Positions 27,006 to 34,810 of a stretch of 64,000 bases of DNA are shown here, in pieces. The stretch is from DASPKM01 sp963817075 (GTDB lineage: Bacteria > Bacteroidota > Bacteroidia > Chitinophagales > Chitinophagaceae). The position numbers were made by a program, and so were the translations under genes. The stretch lies in the NCBI GenBank assembly GCA_963817075.1, contig CAWFMT010000003.1:1054001-1118000 (forward strand). The letters are read 5' to 3'. Below the pieces are notes generated by a model, which did not search any database, was not told where the DNA came from, and was given only the letters and a program-made list of their open reading frames with translations. Positions within the stretch are counted from its first letter, which is position 1. Each line of letters starts with the position of its first letter.

Positions 27006-27893
27006 CTAAAACTTGATTGTGCTGGGTAAATACTTCGCCACTAGATCCTCATAATACGGACGTAGTTGTTTCCAGTCTGGAGGAGTTGGGCATTTTGAAT
27101 AAAGGTCGTATGGATTAAAAAGTTTTACCCATTTCAACATTTCGCGATCATGATCATCCAGAAGGTAACTGTATTCGCCTTCCCGATGCCATGAATAAAA
27201 ACTATGGAACCTTAGCATATACAATCCTTCTTCCGGCAAATAATCCTTCATCATCTGATAAACATATTCGTCATGACCCCAGGACATGTGCACATTTCTC
27301 AAGCCACAACCTTTCTTATATATTCCAAGCCTGGAATTATATTCAGGATCCTTGAAATCTGGGTTAGCCTCAAAGTATTCAGGATATACCACTTTATCTG
27401 AATATGCGCATCCAACTGGAAAGGTATCTCCTACTACTGCCCATTGTGGTTCACCAAATAGACAGAGCACCTTCCCCATATCATGCATCAAACCGGTCAA
27501 CACCATCCAATCGGGATGTCCGTCTGCGCGAATTGTTTCAGATGTCTGTAGCAAATGCTGGAATTGATCCAGGTCGGTATCGGGATCGGAATCATCTACT
27601 AACTCATTCAAAAAATTAAATGCTGACCAAACAGGCATCTCTTTCTTATCAAATCGCAGATAATTCGATTTCTTTTCTTTTACGAAATCGTAGGTCTGGT
27701 ATGTATGATTAAGTCTGTAAAATTCTCTTACTGTATCCCTGGCAGGATCTACATAATTGCGATATTCCTCTTTTGATTTAGCAGTAACACCAGGTTCGGG
27801 ATAGCGCTCCAGGACAGCTTCTTCCCATTCGTCAAGGCTTGATAAAGGATTTTTTTCCTTCGAAGAAAACTCATGATGGAGACTATCGCTCAT
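27006..27893 (-). CDS. myo-Inositol oxygenase
   Basis: MIOX opens myo-inositol with O2 to D-glucuronate at a non-haem di-iron site. The 295-residue protein matches animal and plant MIOX across its length. All six iron ligands are visible: His113 (HLLQTSETIRADGHPDW), His137 and Asp138 (TGLMHDMGKVL), His207 (MSWGHDEYVYQMM), His230 (LRFHSFYSWH) and Asp263 (FNPYDLYSKCP). The substrate-site stretch GEPQWAVVGDTFPVGC is also conserved. Divergent from the symporter gene with a 144-bp shared control region, and upstream of a secreted isomerase-like gene. Together they suggest uptake of inositol and its conversion to glucuronate. I am sure of the family and fairly sure of the substrate. Confidence 0.95.
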   Translation of the reverse strand: MSDSLHHEFSSKEKNPLSSLDEWEEAVLERYPEPGVTAKSKEEYRNYVDPARDTVREFYRLNHTYQTYDFVKEKKSNYLRFDKKEMPVWSAFNFLNELVDDSDPDTDLDQFQHLLQTSETIRADGHPDWMVLTGLMHDMGKVLCLFGEPQWAVVGDTFPVGCAYSDKVVYPEYFEANPDFKDPEYNSRLGIYKKGCGLRNVHMSWGHDEYVYQMMKDYLPEEGLYMLRFHSFYSWHREGEYSYLLDDHDREMLKWVKLFNPYDLYSKCPTPPDWKQLRPYYEDLVAKYLPSTIKF

Positions 27894-27934
27894 GATAATA
27901 GTTTTTGCAACTGATGATGTGTCTTAAAGGTCCG

Positions 27935-27984
27935 GCTTTTTTCCTAAACCCGGAAGTGGCAGCAGGCTTTTTTAGGAAAAAAGC
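27935..27984. promoter_or_regulatory. 14-bp perfect inverted repeat in the MIOX/symporter divergent region
   Basis: GCTTTTTTCCTAAA at 27935-27948 and TTTAGGAAAAAAGC at 27971-27984 are exact reverse complements with a 22-nt loop. The element lies between two divergent start codons, not after a gene, so an operator or a structured leader is more likely than a terminator. Confidence 0.5.
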
Positions 27985-28037
27985 AGTTAGGCAACTATAT
28001 TGTATATTGAAAACTCACTATTCCCTTAACGACTGCT

Positions 28038-29699
28038 ATGAATTTACACCTGGCCGACTACCTAGTAATCATAATTTATTTCCTTTTTGTTATTGCGGTT
28101 GGATTTATCATTAAGAAGAAGATTCGTTCCAGCAACGATTTCTTATCTAGTGGAAGATCTATTCCACTTTGGATAACCAGCCTGGCATTTATTTCTGCAA
28201 ATCTTGGTGCGCAGGAAGTGATTGGAATGGTTGCCTCTGGCGCCAAGTACGGAATTGCAACAGTCCATTTCTATTGGGTTGGGGCCATCTTCGCAATGGT
28301 GTTTCTTGGAGTATTCATGATGCCTTTCTATTATGGAAGTCGGGCAAGATCTGTTCCGGAATACCTCAGATTGAGATTTGATGAAAAGACAAGAGGACTA
28401 AACGCGATCTCATTTGCGGTGATGACTGTTTTTTCTTCTGGTATTTCTCTTTATGCGCTTGCAAAACTTCTGGAAGTAATCCTGAAATGGGATTTTGATG
28501 TTTCGATTTGGGTTGCGGCAGGAATAGTAATGATCTACACTTTTGTTGGTGGACTAACGAGCGCTGTTTATAATGAAGTACTTCAATTCTTTTTGATCGT
28601 ACTGGGATTGTCGCCACTTGTGATTGTTGCTCTTCATGATGCAGGAGGTTGGGAGTCAGTAAAAGCCCAGCTGCATCCAAACATGACGCATGCCTGGAAA
28701 TACATGGGTGATGCAGATTCCAATCCAATGGGTTTACATTTTATGTCTCTGATATTTGGACTTGGATTCGTAATGTCGTTTGGATATTGGTGCACGGATT
28801 TCCTCGTAGTGCAACGCGCAATGATTGCCAAGAATATGAGGGAATCTCAACTAACACCAATCATTGCCGCAATTCCAAAGATGATGATGCCTCTGATTGT
28901 AGTCTTGCCGGGAATTATTGCGATAGCCTTGATGCAACCTGGATTGGCAGATAAGGGATATAGTATTCCAACTGATGCAAACGGTGAGCTTAATTACACC
29001 ATGACGCTTCCTTCCTTGATCGCTCACTATTATCCTACCGGTTTGTTGGGAGTTGGGATCACAGCGCTGATGGCTTCATTCATGAGTGGCATGGCTGGAA
29101 ATGTGACGGCTTTTAATGCTGTTGTCACTTTTGATATTTATCAGGCCTATTTTGTAAAGAACAAGCCCGACAACCATTACCTCTTTTTTGGAAAATTCAT
29201 AACCGTTGCGGGTATCTTGATATCAATAGTCACGGCATATATTGCCCAGGGTTTTAATAATATCAACGATTTCCTTCAACTCGTTTTTGGCTTTGTCAAC
29301 GGGCCTTTGTTCGCAACCTTTTTGCTGGGGATGTTCTGGAAGAGGACAACCGGGCATGGGGCATTCTGGGGACTCGTAGCGGGTACCCTTGGAGCTGCAT
29401 TTACACATGGCTTAACAGTGGCAGAAGGAAAGGGTGGATGGATCGCACCATTGTATGAAATAAAGAGTGGAATGGGACAAGCATTCATTGTTGCTTCTGT
29501 TTCCTGGGTCGTGAATTTCTTTACAACAATCGCTGTTAGTTTAATGACTAAACCAAAGCCAGAAGAGGAACTAAAAGGTCTTGTATATTCATTAACGGAG
29601 AAGCCTAAGTATCCATCGGGAAAATGGTATCACCGGATTGTCCCTATTGCCATTCTATTATTGTTAGTCACTATCCTTCTTAATTTCATTTTCTTCTAG
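28038..29699 (+). CDS. Sodium:solute symporter (SSS family), probably for inositol or a related sugar
   Basis: Protein of 553 residues with about 14 membrane helices, starting MNLHLADYLVIIIYFLFVIA, and typical SLC5/SSS motifs: FLSSGRSIPLWITSLAFISA, NLGAQEVIGMVASGAKYG, RARSVPEYLRLRFDEKTRGL and YTFVGGLTSAVYNEVLQFFL. SSS members couple substrate uptake to Na+. The nearest characterised branch carries glucose, galactose and myo-inositol. The divergent MIOX gene supports an inositol substrate, but this is inference. A 60-residue membrane protein follows 3 bp later. Confidence 0.92.
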   Translation: MNLHLADYLVIIIYFLFVIAVGFIIKKKIRSSNDFLSSGRSIPLWITSLAFISANLGAQEVIGMVASGAKYGIATVHFYWVGAIFAMVFLGVFMMPFYYGSRARSVPEYLRLRFDEKTRGLNAISFAVMTVFSSGISLYALAKLLEVILKWDFDVSIWVAAGIVMIYTFVGGLTSAVYNEVLQFFLIVLGLSPLVIVALHDAGGWESVKAQLHPNMTHAWKYMGDADSNPMGLHFMSLIFGLGFVMSFGYWCTDFLVVQRAMIAKNMRESQLTPIIAAIPKMMMPLIVVLPGIIAIALMQPGLADKGYSIPTDANGELNYTMTLPSLIAHYYPTGLLGVGITALMASFMSGMAGNVTAFNAVVTFDIYQAYFVKNKPDNHYLFFGKFITVAGILISIVTAYIAQGFNNINDFLQLVFGFVNGPLFATFLLGMFWKRTTGHGAFWGLVAGTLGAAFTHGLTVAEGKGGWIAPLYEIKSGMGQAFIVASVSWVVNFFTTIAVSLMTKPKPEEELKGLVYSLTEKPKYPSGKWYHRIVPIAILLLLVTILLNFIFF

Positions 29700-29702
29700 C
29701 AT

Positions 29703-29885
29703 ATGTATAATAAACTAAGTCAACTCAGCTTCGTTATCGGTATATTTTTCACGCTGGTTTCTATCATTCTCCTGGTCAATACATTCGTCGGGGAGCGAAA
29801 TAACATTAGCATTTATACTGGAATTGTATTTCTGATCTTTGGCTTGTTCATGATCTTTATTACGAAGAAAGAAAAGCCGGAGTGA
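29703..29885 (+). CDS. Small two-helix membrane protein
   Basis: Protein of 60 residues with two membrane helices (about 7-26 and 36-53) separated by VGERNNISIYTG and ending in a charged tail TKKEKPE. Its start codon lies 3 bp after the symporter stop, so it is cotranscribed and may assist the symporter. I do not recognise a named family. The clean hydrophobicity pattern and tight spacing support a real gene. Confidence 0.65.
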   Translation: MYNKLSQLSFVIGIFFTLVSIILLVNTFVGERNNISIYTGIVFLIFGLFMIFITKKEKPE

Positions 29886-29886
29886 G

Positions 29887-29968
29887 GTAGGGAATTAGGA
29901 ATTGAGTATTTGGAATTAGGGAAGAGTTTATCTGTTGAATAGTTGATTTGTTGAATTGAATAATGATT
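29887..29968. repeat. GAATTAGGAATTG / GTTGAATAGTTGATT word repeat
   Basis: Stretches such as GGGAATTAGGAATTGAGTAT and GTTGAATAGTTGATTTGTTG repeat short AT-rich words. A related stretch lies at 54771-54841. It occupies the gap between the small membrane protein and the convergent permease. Confidence 0.45.
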
Positions 29969-29998
29969 CGATCAACGCCCAACGAACAGCTTCTCCGA

Positions 29999-32539
29999 CT
30001 AAACTTCTTGTCTGAGAATCTCTAGTGGTGGTCTTGAAACGATAAACCTGCTGTTACCAAGTCCAATGAGGACTGTTAGACTACAAACAATTAAGAAGAG
30101 AATAATTACTGGCAAAAACTCAGGACTAAAACTTGTCTTGAATACATAATGTGCCAATGCCCAACTTCCTCCGAGGGATAATAAAATTCCTGTAATTGCA
30201 GCCAGCGCGCCAAGGAAAAAATATTCCAATGCAGTGATGGCAAAGATCTGACGCCTGCTGCTTCCTAAGGTGCGAAGCAAAACCGTTTCCTGTATTCTTT
30301 GAAATTTACTGATGAGAACCGATGCAACCAATACTACCAGGCCTGTGATCATACTGAAGATGGCCATAAAACGAATTACAAAGCCGATCTTATCCAGAAT
30401 ATCATCTAGCACGTTCAGAATAAGATTTAGATCGATGATGGAAACATTAGGGTATTGAGTTACCAGTTCCTGCTGAAATTTTGCAGAAACTTCCACCGAT
30501 GGCACATGTGTCATCAACACATGAAACTGGGGTGCATCTTCCAAAACCCTCGTTGGGAAAACAATTAGAAAATTTGTTTGAACACGATTCCAGTCTACTT
30601 CCCTGAGACTTCCAACTATTGTTTGAATAACGGAACCCTGGACGTTAAAGGATAGGGTATCTCCTATCCCGATGCTGTTATTTCTTGCATATCTCTGTTC
30701 AACGGATATTAAAATTCGGCCTTTTTCATCCGTCTGTCCAACCCATTTTCCTTCAACAATTTTTTCGCTGGAGATGATGGAATCACGATAAGTCACCCGA
30801 TACTCGCGATTGAATATCCATCGATGCATATCAATAGTACTATCCTTCTTCAAAGTTTCAATTGTGATGTCATTGACTGCCTCCAATCGCATGTTTACAA
30901 TTGGAACAGTACCTGTTACCGGCAGTCCGGATTTCCTTGCCAGGTCCATTACTTTTTCCCGCTGTGCAGATTGTATATCGAACAATACCATATTGGGTTG
31001 GTTACCACTGGCAGATAGAGTCACCCTGTTGAGCAGGATCCCTTGCACAAAAACAAGTGTGCAGATCAGTGCAGTACCAAGTCCGATGGAAACGATCAGA
31101 ATTCCTGTCTGGTTGTTTGGCCGATAAAGATTGGCAAGTCCTTGTCTCCATATGTAACTCCAGGAGGCTGGAAAAAAGCGCCTGACCATCCATGTGAGTA
31201 ATGAAGCAATCCCAAGTAAAATGAGGAATGCCAGGATTACCCCTATTGTGAAAACTATCGCATCACTCCAGCGGTTTAATTGAAAATAGGTGAACACAAG
31301 AATGAAAGCCAGGATCAGGGCATAGATAAGCCATTTCATAATATCCCTCACGTGTGTATGCTCAAATGAAACTCGCAATGAGTTGAGGGGAGAAATTTTT
31401 CGGATTGAGACTAACGGCAAGAGCGCAAAGAGAGCTGAAACTATAAGCCCCAATAAAATTCCCTGCCCAATTGCCTTCCATGAAAGCGCAGGAGTAACAT
31501 CAATGGGAAGAAATTCCTTCAATACCACGGGCAAGAATTGCTGTATCACGGTTCCCAGCGCAGCTCCTATTATTGATCCTATGAGCCCAATCGCGAGTAT
31601 CTGTATCAGGTATATAAAAAAAGCCTGTGAAGCCTTTGCTCCAAGACAACGGAGTACCGCAATGGTATTTATCTTTTCACGAACATAAATATGTATGGCG
31701 CTTGCAACACCAATACATCCAAGAAGGAGGGCAATGAAACCAATCAATGATAAAAATCTGTTCAAATCATTAAATGAGCGGGCGGTATCTTCCTTTTGTG
31801 TTTCTACAGTATCATACCAAAGACCTTCCGCTTCAAACCTGGGTTCCATTTTTTTCACCAGTTCATCCAGATTTACAGGATTGTTGTATTTGAAATAAAA
31901 TCGATAATTGATACGGCTGCCTTTTTGCTCCAATCCTGTCTGTGGCAAATAGGAAAGTGGTATATAAACAACTGGGGCTACTGAAGCAGACAAACCTGTT
32001 TGACCCGGTGCTCCTAATAAACTCCCTGCAATCACAAAACTGAGATTGCCAAGTTTGATAGTGTCTCCCTGCTTGGCATTGAACTGAAGCATGAGGGTTT
32101 GATCAACAAGAGCTTCTTGTTTAGTCCGGAAACTGCGACTGGCATTTGTTGGTATGGTTTCAAGGGTGCCATAATATGGGTAGTCGCCATCCAATGCTTT
32201 CACTTCAATCAATCTCGTTCCTCCTGTCTTGGGAAACAGGATCATAGATGAAAAACTTCTTTGTTCTGAGCGATGATCACCCAGGGAATCAACTGTTGCT
32301 CCCAGAGCCTGACGAATTGGTTTATTTCCTGAAATCTCAAGGTCAGCTCCCAACAAACTTGCCGCTTGTTCATCAATTTCTTTTCGAAGTACATTGCTTA
32401 ATGAGTAGATGGCTACAAGAGCAGCAATTCCCAATATAATAGAAGAAATAAATAGAAGAAGTCTGGATCTGTTCCTCCTGCTATCTCTCCAAGCCATTAG
32501 CAGGATCCAGGAAAAATTTATTCTTCGCGTCTTATCCAT
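29999..32539 (-). CDS. YbbP-like ABC transporter permease (FtsX family)
   Basis: Protein of 846 residues. First helix after the cytoplasmic start (LLLFISSIILGIAALVAIYS), a MacB-like periplasmic domain (about 45-255), an FtsX domain (LSLIGFIALLLGCIGVASAI...VLRCLGAKASQAF), a middle pair of helices, a second periplasmic domain and a C-terminal FtsX domain (VLLRTLGSSRRQIFAITALE). The ten-helix, doubled layout is that of YbbP, partner of the ATPase YbbA. The ATPase gene ends 10 bp upstream, so both form one operon. The exported substrate is unknown; in other bacteria the pair is linked to TesA-type esterases, as here. Confidence 0.93.
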   Translation of the reverse strand: MDKTRRINFSWILLMAWRDSRRNRSRLLLFISSIILGIAALVAIYSLSNVLRKEIDEQAASLLGADLEISGNKPIRQALGATVDSLGDHRSEQRSFSSMILFPKTGGTRLIEVKALDGDYPYYGTLETIPTNASRSFRTKQEALVDQTLMLQFNAKQGDTIKLGNLSFVIAGSLLGAPGQTGLSASVAPVVYIPLSYLPQTGLEQKGSRINYRFYFKYNNPVNLDELVKKMEPRFEAEGLWYDTVETQKEDTARSFNDLNRFLSLIGFIALLLGCIGVASAIHIYVREKINTIAVLRCLGAKASQAFFIYLIQILAIGLIGSIIGAALGTVIQQFLPVVLKEFLPIDVTPALSWKAIGQGILLGLIVSALFALLPLVSIRKISPLNSLRVSFEHTHVRDIMKWLIYALILAFILVFTYFQLNRWSDAIVFTIGVILAFLILLGIASLLTWMVRRFFPASWSYIWRQGLANLYRPNNQTGILIVSIGLGTALICTLVFVQGILLNRVTLSASGNQPNMVLFDIQSAQREKVMDLARKSGLPVTGTVPIVNMRLEAVNDITIETLKKDSTIDMHRWIFNREYRVTYRDSIISSEKIVEGKWVGQTDEKGRILISVEQRYARNNSIGIGDTLSFNVQGSVIQTIVGSLREVDWNRVQTNFLIVFPTRVLEDAPQFHVLMTHVPSVEVSAKFQQELVTQYPNVSIIDLNLILNVLDDILDKIGFVIRFMAIFSMITGLVVLVASVLISKFQRIQETVLLRTLGSSRRQIFAITALEYFFLGALAAITGILLSLGGSWALAHYVFKTSFSPEFLPVIILFLIVCSLTVLIGLGNSRFIVSRPPLEILRQEV

Positions 32540-32549
32540 TTTTTTGAAT

Positions 32550-33272
32550 TCAAGCCATTAACGAATCCTGTACTTCACGATCCTTCCCTGGCAAGCCAGC
32601 TGTGTCCTCAATCAACCTCCCTCCCTTGAGCCTGATGATCCGACTTGTACGTGCTGCCAGATCACTGTTGTGCGTAACCACCACCAGGGTAGTACCTGCC
32701 TCCTGATTTAATTCAAAAAGGAGGTTTTCGATCCTTTCACTTGTATCGGCATCCAGGTTTCCGGTGGGTTCATCGGCAAAAAGAATGGAGGGTTTATTGC
32801 AAAATGCCCTTGCAAGTGAAACACGTTGTTGCTCACCACCACTTAGTTGAACAGGATAATGATGTGTTCTGTCTGCCAATCCAACTTTTTCGAGCAGATC
32901 CAGTGCAATAGGTTTTACATTCTTTGCACCTCTCAATTCCAGAGGCACCATCACATTTTCCAGTGCAGTAAGGGTTGGTAATAACTGGAAGTTTTGAAAG
33001 ATAAAGCCAACATGCCTGTTGCGAACCTGTGCCCGCTGATCCTCAGTGAGATTTTCCAATTTTATATTATTCAGTTCAACACTTCCTGAAGTTGCACTAT
33101 CCAGACCTGCACAAAGTCCTAAGAGAGTTGTCTTTCCGCTTCCAGATGGCCCAACAATGGAAACTGTTGATCCTGCTTCAATGAGGAAGTTTATATTATC
33201 CAGTACAGTTAAAGTTCTACCTGCACTTTTGTAAGTCTTGCTTACATTTTGCACCTTAAGTATGAAATCCAT
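32550..33272 (-). CDS. YbbA/LolD-type ABC transporter ATP-binding protein
   Basis: Protein of 240 residues with all ATPase motifs: Walker A GPSGSGKTTLL, Q-loop FQNFQLLPTLTALENV, signature LSGGEQQRVSLARA, Walker B ILFADEPTGNLDA and the switch His in VVTHNSD. It drives the adjacent YbbP-like permease. Divergent from a TesA-like esterase gene; the ybbA-ybbP-tesA association is widespread in bacteria. Confidence 0.95.
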   Translation of the reverse strand: MDFILKVQNVSKTYKSAGRTLTVLDNINFLIEAGSTVSIVGPSGSGKTTLLGLCAGLDSATSGSVELNNIKLENLTEDQRAQVRNRHVGFIFQNFQLLPTLTALENVMVPLELRGAKNVKPIALDLLEKVGLADRTHHYPVQLSGGEQQRVSLARAFCNKPSILFADEPTGNLDADTSERIENLLFELNQEAGTTLVVVTHNSDLAARTSRIIRLKGGRLIEDTAGLPGKDREVQDSLMA

Positions 33273-33369
33273 TTTTAATAATATCTCCGGCTATAAAAAT
33301 AATTTAATTAAGTATTGATAATTTGCCGCTCAAAGGATTAATCCAAGATTTAAGATTTCAAACCCAACT

Positions 33370-34044
33370 ATGCAGAAAATATCCTTGATTGTTTCAGTTG
33401 CTACCAATATTATCATTCTCCTGGCATGTGGTGGGGGCACAACCGAAACAACTGATAAAGTATCAACAAAGGACACAGTTACCCAATCGACCCCTAAAAA
33501 AACAATTGTTTTTTATGGAAATAGCCTGACTGCTGGCTATGGAATAGATCCTTCCGAAGCCTTTCCTAATCTGATCCAGAAAAAGATCGATTCCCTCAAG
33601 CTTCCATATAAAGTGGTGAATGCTGGTGTAAGTGGCGAAACTTCATCTGGTGGGAATGCTAGAATTGATTGGATACTTCGTCAACCCGTTGATGTATTTG
33701 TCCTGGAATTAGGTGCCAATGATGGTTTGAGGGGAATACCGCTGGCAGAAACAAAAAAAAACCTGCAGTCTATAATCAATGCGGTTAAATCTAAATATCC
33801 TTCAGTAAAAATAATCATCGCAGGCATGATGATGCCACCTAATATGGGTCAGGCATATACTTCAGAATTTCGTGGTATTTATCCTGCTCTCTCCAAAGAA
33901 AATTCGCTGCCACTGATTCCTTTTATACTGGAGGGAGTTGGAGGGGAATCAAATCTGAATCAATCTGATGGAATTCATCCAACTGCTGAAGGGCATAAGA
34001 TAGTGGCTGAGACTATTTGGAAAATCATGGAAAAGGAATTGTGA
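33370..34044 (+). CDS. TesA-like SGNH esterase/lysophospholipase, lipoprotein
   Basis: Protein of 224 residues with a lipoprotein signal (lipobox LLACGGG, Cys at residue 20) followed by a Thr/Ser-rich linker and the SGNH hydrolase domain. Block I reads FYGNSLTAGYGIDPSEAFP, with Asn in place of the usual Asp of GDSL; the Gly block is NAGVSGETSSGG, block III LGANDG, and block V DGIHPTAEGHKI with the catalytic Asp and His. Homologues are arylesterases/lysophospholipase L1. It is likely anchored in the envelope and works with the divergent YbbA/YbbP transporter. Confidence 0.93.
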   Translation: MQKISLIVSVATNIIILLACGGGTTETTDKVSTKDTVTQSTPKKTIVFYGNSLTAGYGIDPSEAFPNLIQKKIDSLKLPYKVVNAGVSGETSSGGNARIDWILRQPVDVFVLELGANDGLRGIPLAETKKNLQSIINAVKSKYPSVKIIIAGMMMPPNMGQAYTSEFRGIYPALSKENSLPLIPFILEGVGGESNLNQSDGIHPTAEGHKIVAETIWKIMEKEL

Positions 34045-34049
34045 GCAGA

Positions 34050-34138
34050 CCTCCGCGTTAACTCTGCGTCCTCCTTTCTCTGCGGTAAAAAAATAAATAA
34101 CCGCAGAGAAAAAGAGTGAAAAGAGGATTCGCAGAGAA
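34050..34138. repeat. GCAGAG-type palindromic repeat, copy 2 (inverted)
   Basis: CTCCGCGTTAACTCTGCGTC, inner hairpin TCTCTGCGGTAA...TTAACCGCAGAGA-like arms, then ATTCGCAGAGAAGATT. This is the reverse complement of the element at 7513-7600. It lies between the esterase and PepSY genes. Confidence 0.75.
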
Positions 34139-34202
34139 GATTCCTACTATGTTTGATTTGATTAACTTTCAATCATAAACCACCGCCTTAATCAACTGCA
34201 TC

Positions 34203-34769
34203 ATGCAGAATCAAAAAAAAAGACAGAAGCAGGCTAAAATATTAAGAGTATTCAGGAAGATTCATCGTTTCACAGGAGCAGCGCTCTTTATATTCTTTTT
34301 CATTGTTGCAATTACAGGCCTGTTACTTGGATGGAAAAAGCAAACCGGACTTTTGCCAGGCTCACAAAAAGGAATTTCTGCTTCCCCTGAATCATGGTTG
34401 TCTATTGACAGCCTTATCAGCCTCTCCAATACTTATTTGCATGATTCAGTATCTCCGCAACATTCTACGAAATTGGACCGGATTGATATTAGGCCAGACA
34501 AAGGGATGGTGAAAATTGTATATGCCGATCATTACTGGGGATTGCAATTGGATTGCACTAACGGAAAATTATTGCAGATTGATAAACGAGGATCAGATTT
34601 TATTGAACATATTCATGATGGAAGTATCCTGGATAAATCAATGTCCTGGCCGGATCTTTTCAAATTATTTTATACGAGCCTGATGGGATTATCTCTGATA
34701 ATTTTCACTGTCACTGGATTTTGGCTTTGGTATGGACCAAAGAGAATGAGGAAATTATCAGGAGAGTAA
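34203..34769 (+). CDS. PepSY domain-containing membrane protein
   Basis: Protein of 188 residues. The N-terminal cytoplasmic part KILRVFRKIHRFTGAALFIF leads into a first helix (about 26-46), a periplasmic PepSY-like domain (about 60-150, with ISLSNTYLHDSVSPQHSTKL and DFIEHIHDGSILDKSMSWPD) and a second helix (about 153-176, FYTSLMGLSLIIFTVTGFWLW). This two-helix layout is like single-unit PepSY_TM proteins often linked to iron or haem reduction. Its 3' end overlaps or closely precedes the dehydratase gene. Confidence 0.88.
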   Translation: MQNQKKRQKQAKILRVFRKIHRFTGAALFIFFFIVAITGLLLGWKKQTGLLPGSQKGISASPESWLSIDSLISLSNTYLHDSVSPQHSTKLDRIDIRPDKGMVKIVYADHYWGLQLDCTNGKLLQIDKRGSDFIEHIHDGSILDKSMSWPDLFKLFYTSLMGLSLIIFTVTGFWLWYGPKRMRKLSGE

Positions 34770-34810
34770 TTACAGGCCGCATCATTAAGAAGACTTCAAA
34801 CACCCTCAAT

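Noticed and set aside
34721..34810. Upstream TTG start for the IlvD/Edd dehydratase
   Set aside because: It would overlap the PepSY gene by 49 bp and add residues that are only its out-of-frame reading; TTG 34811 is preferred, although not proven.
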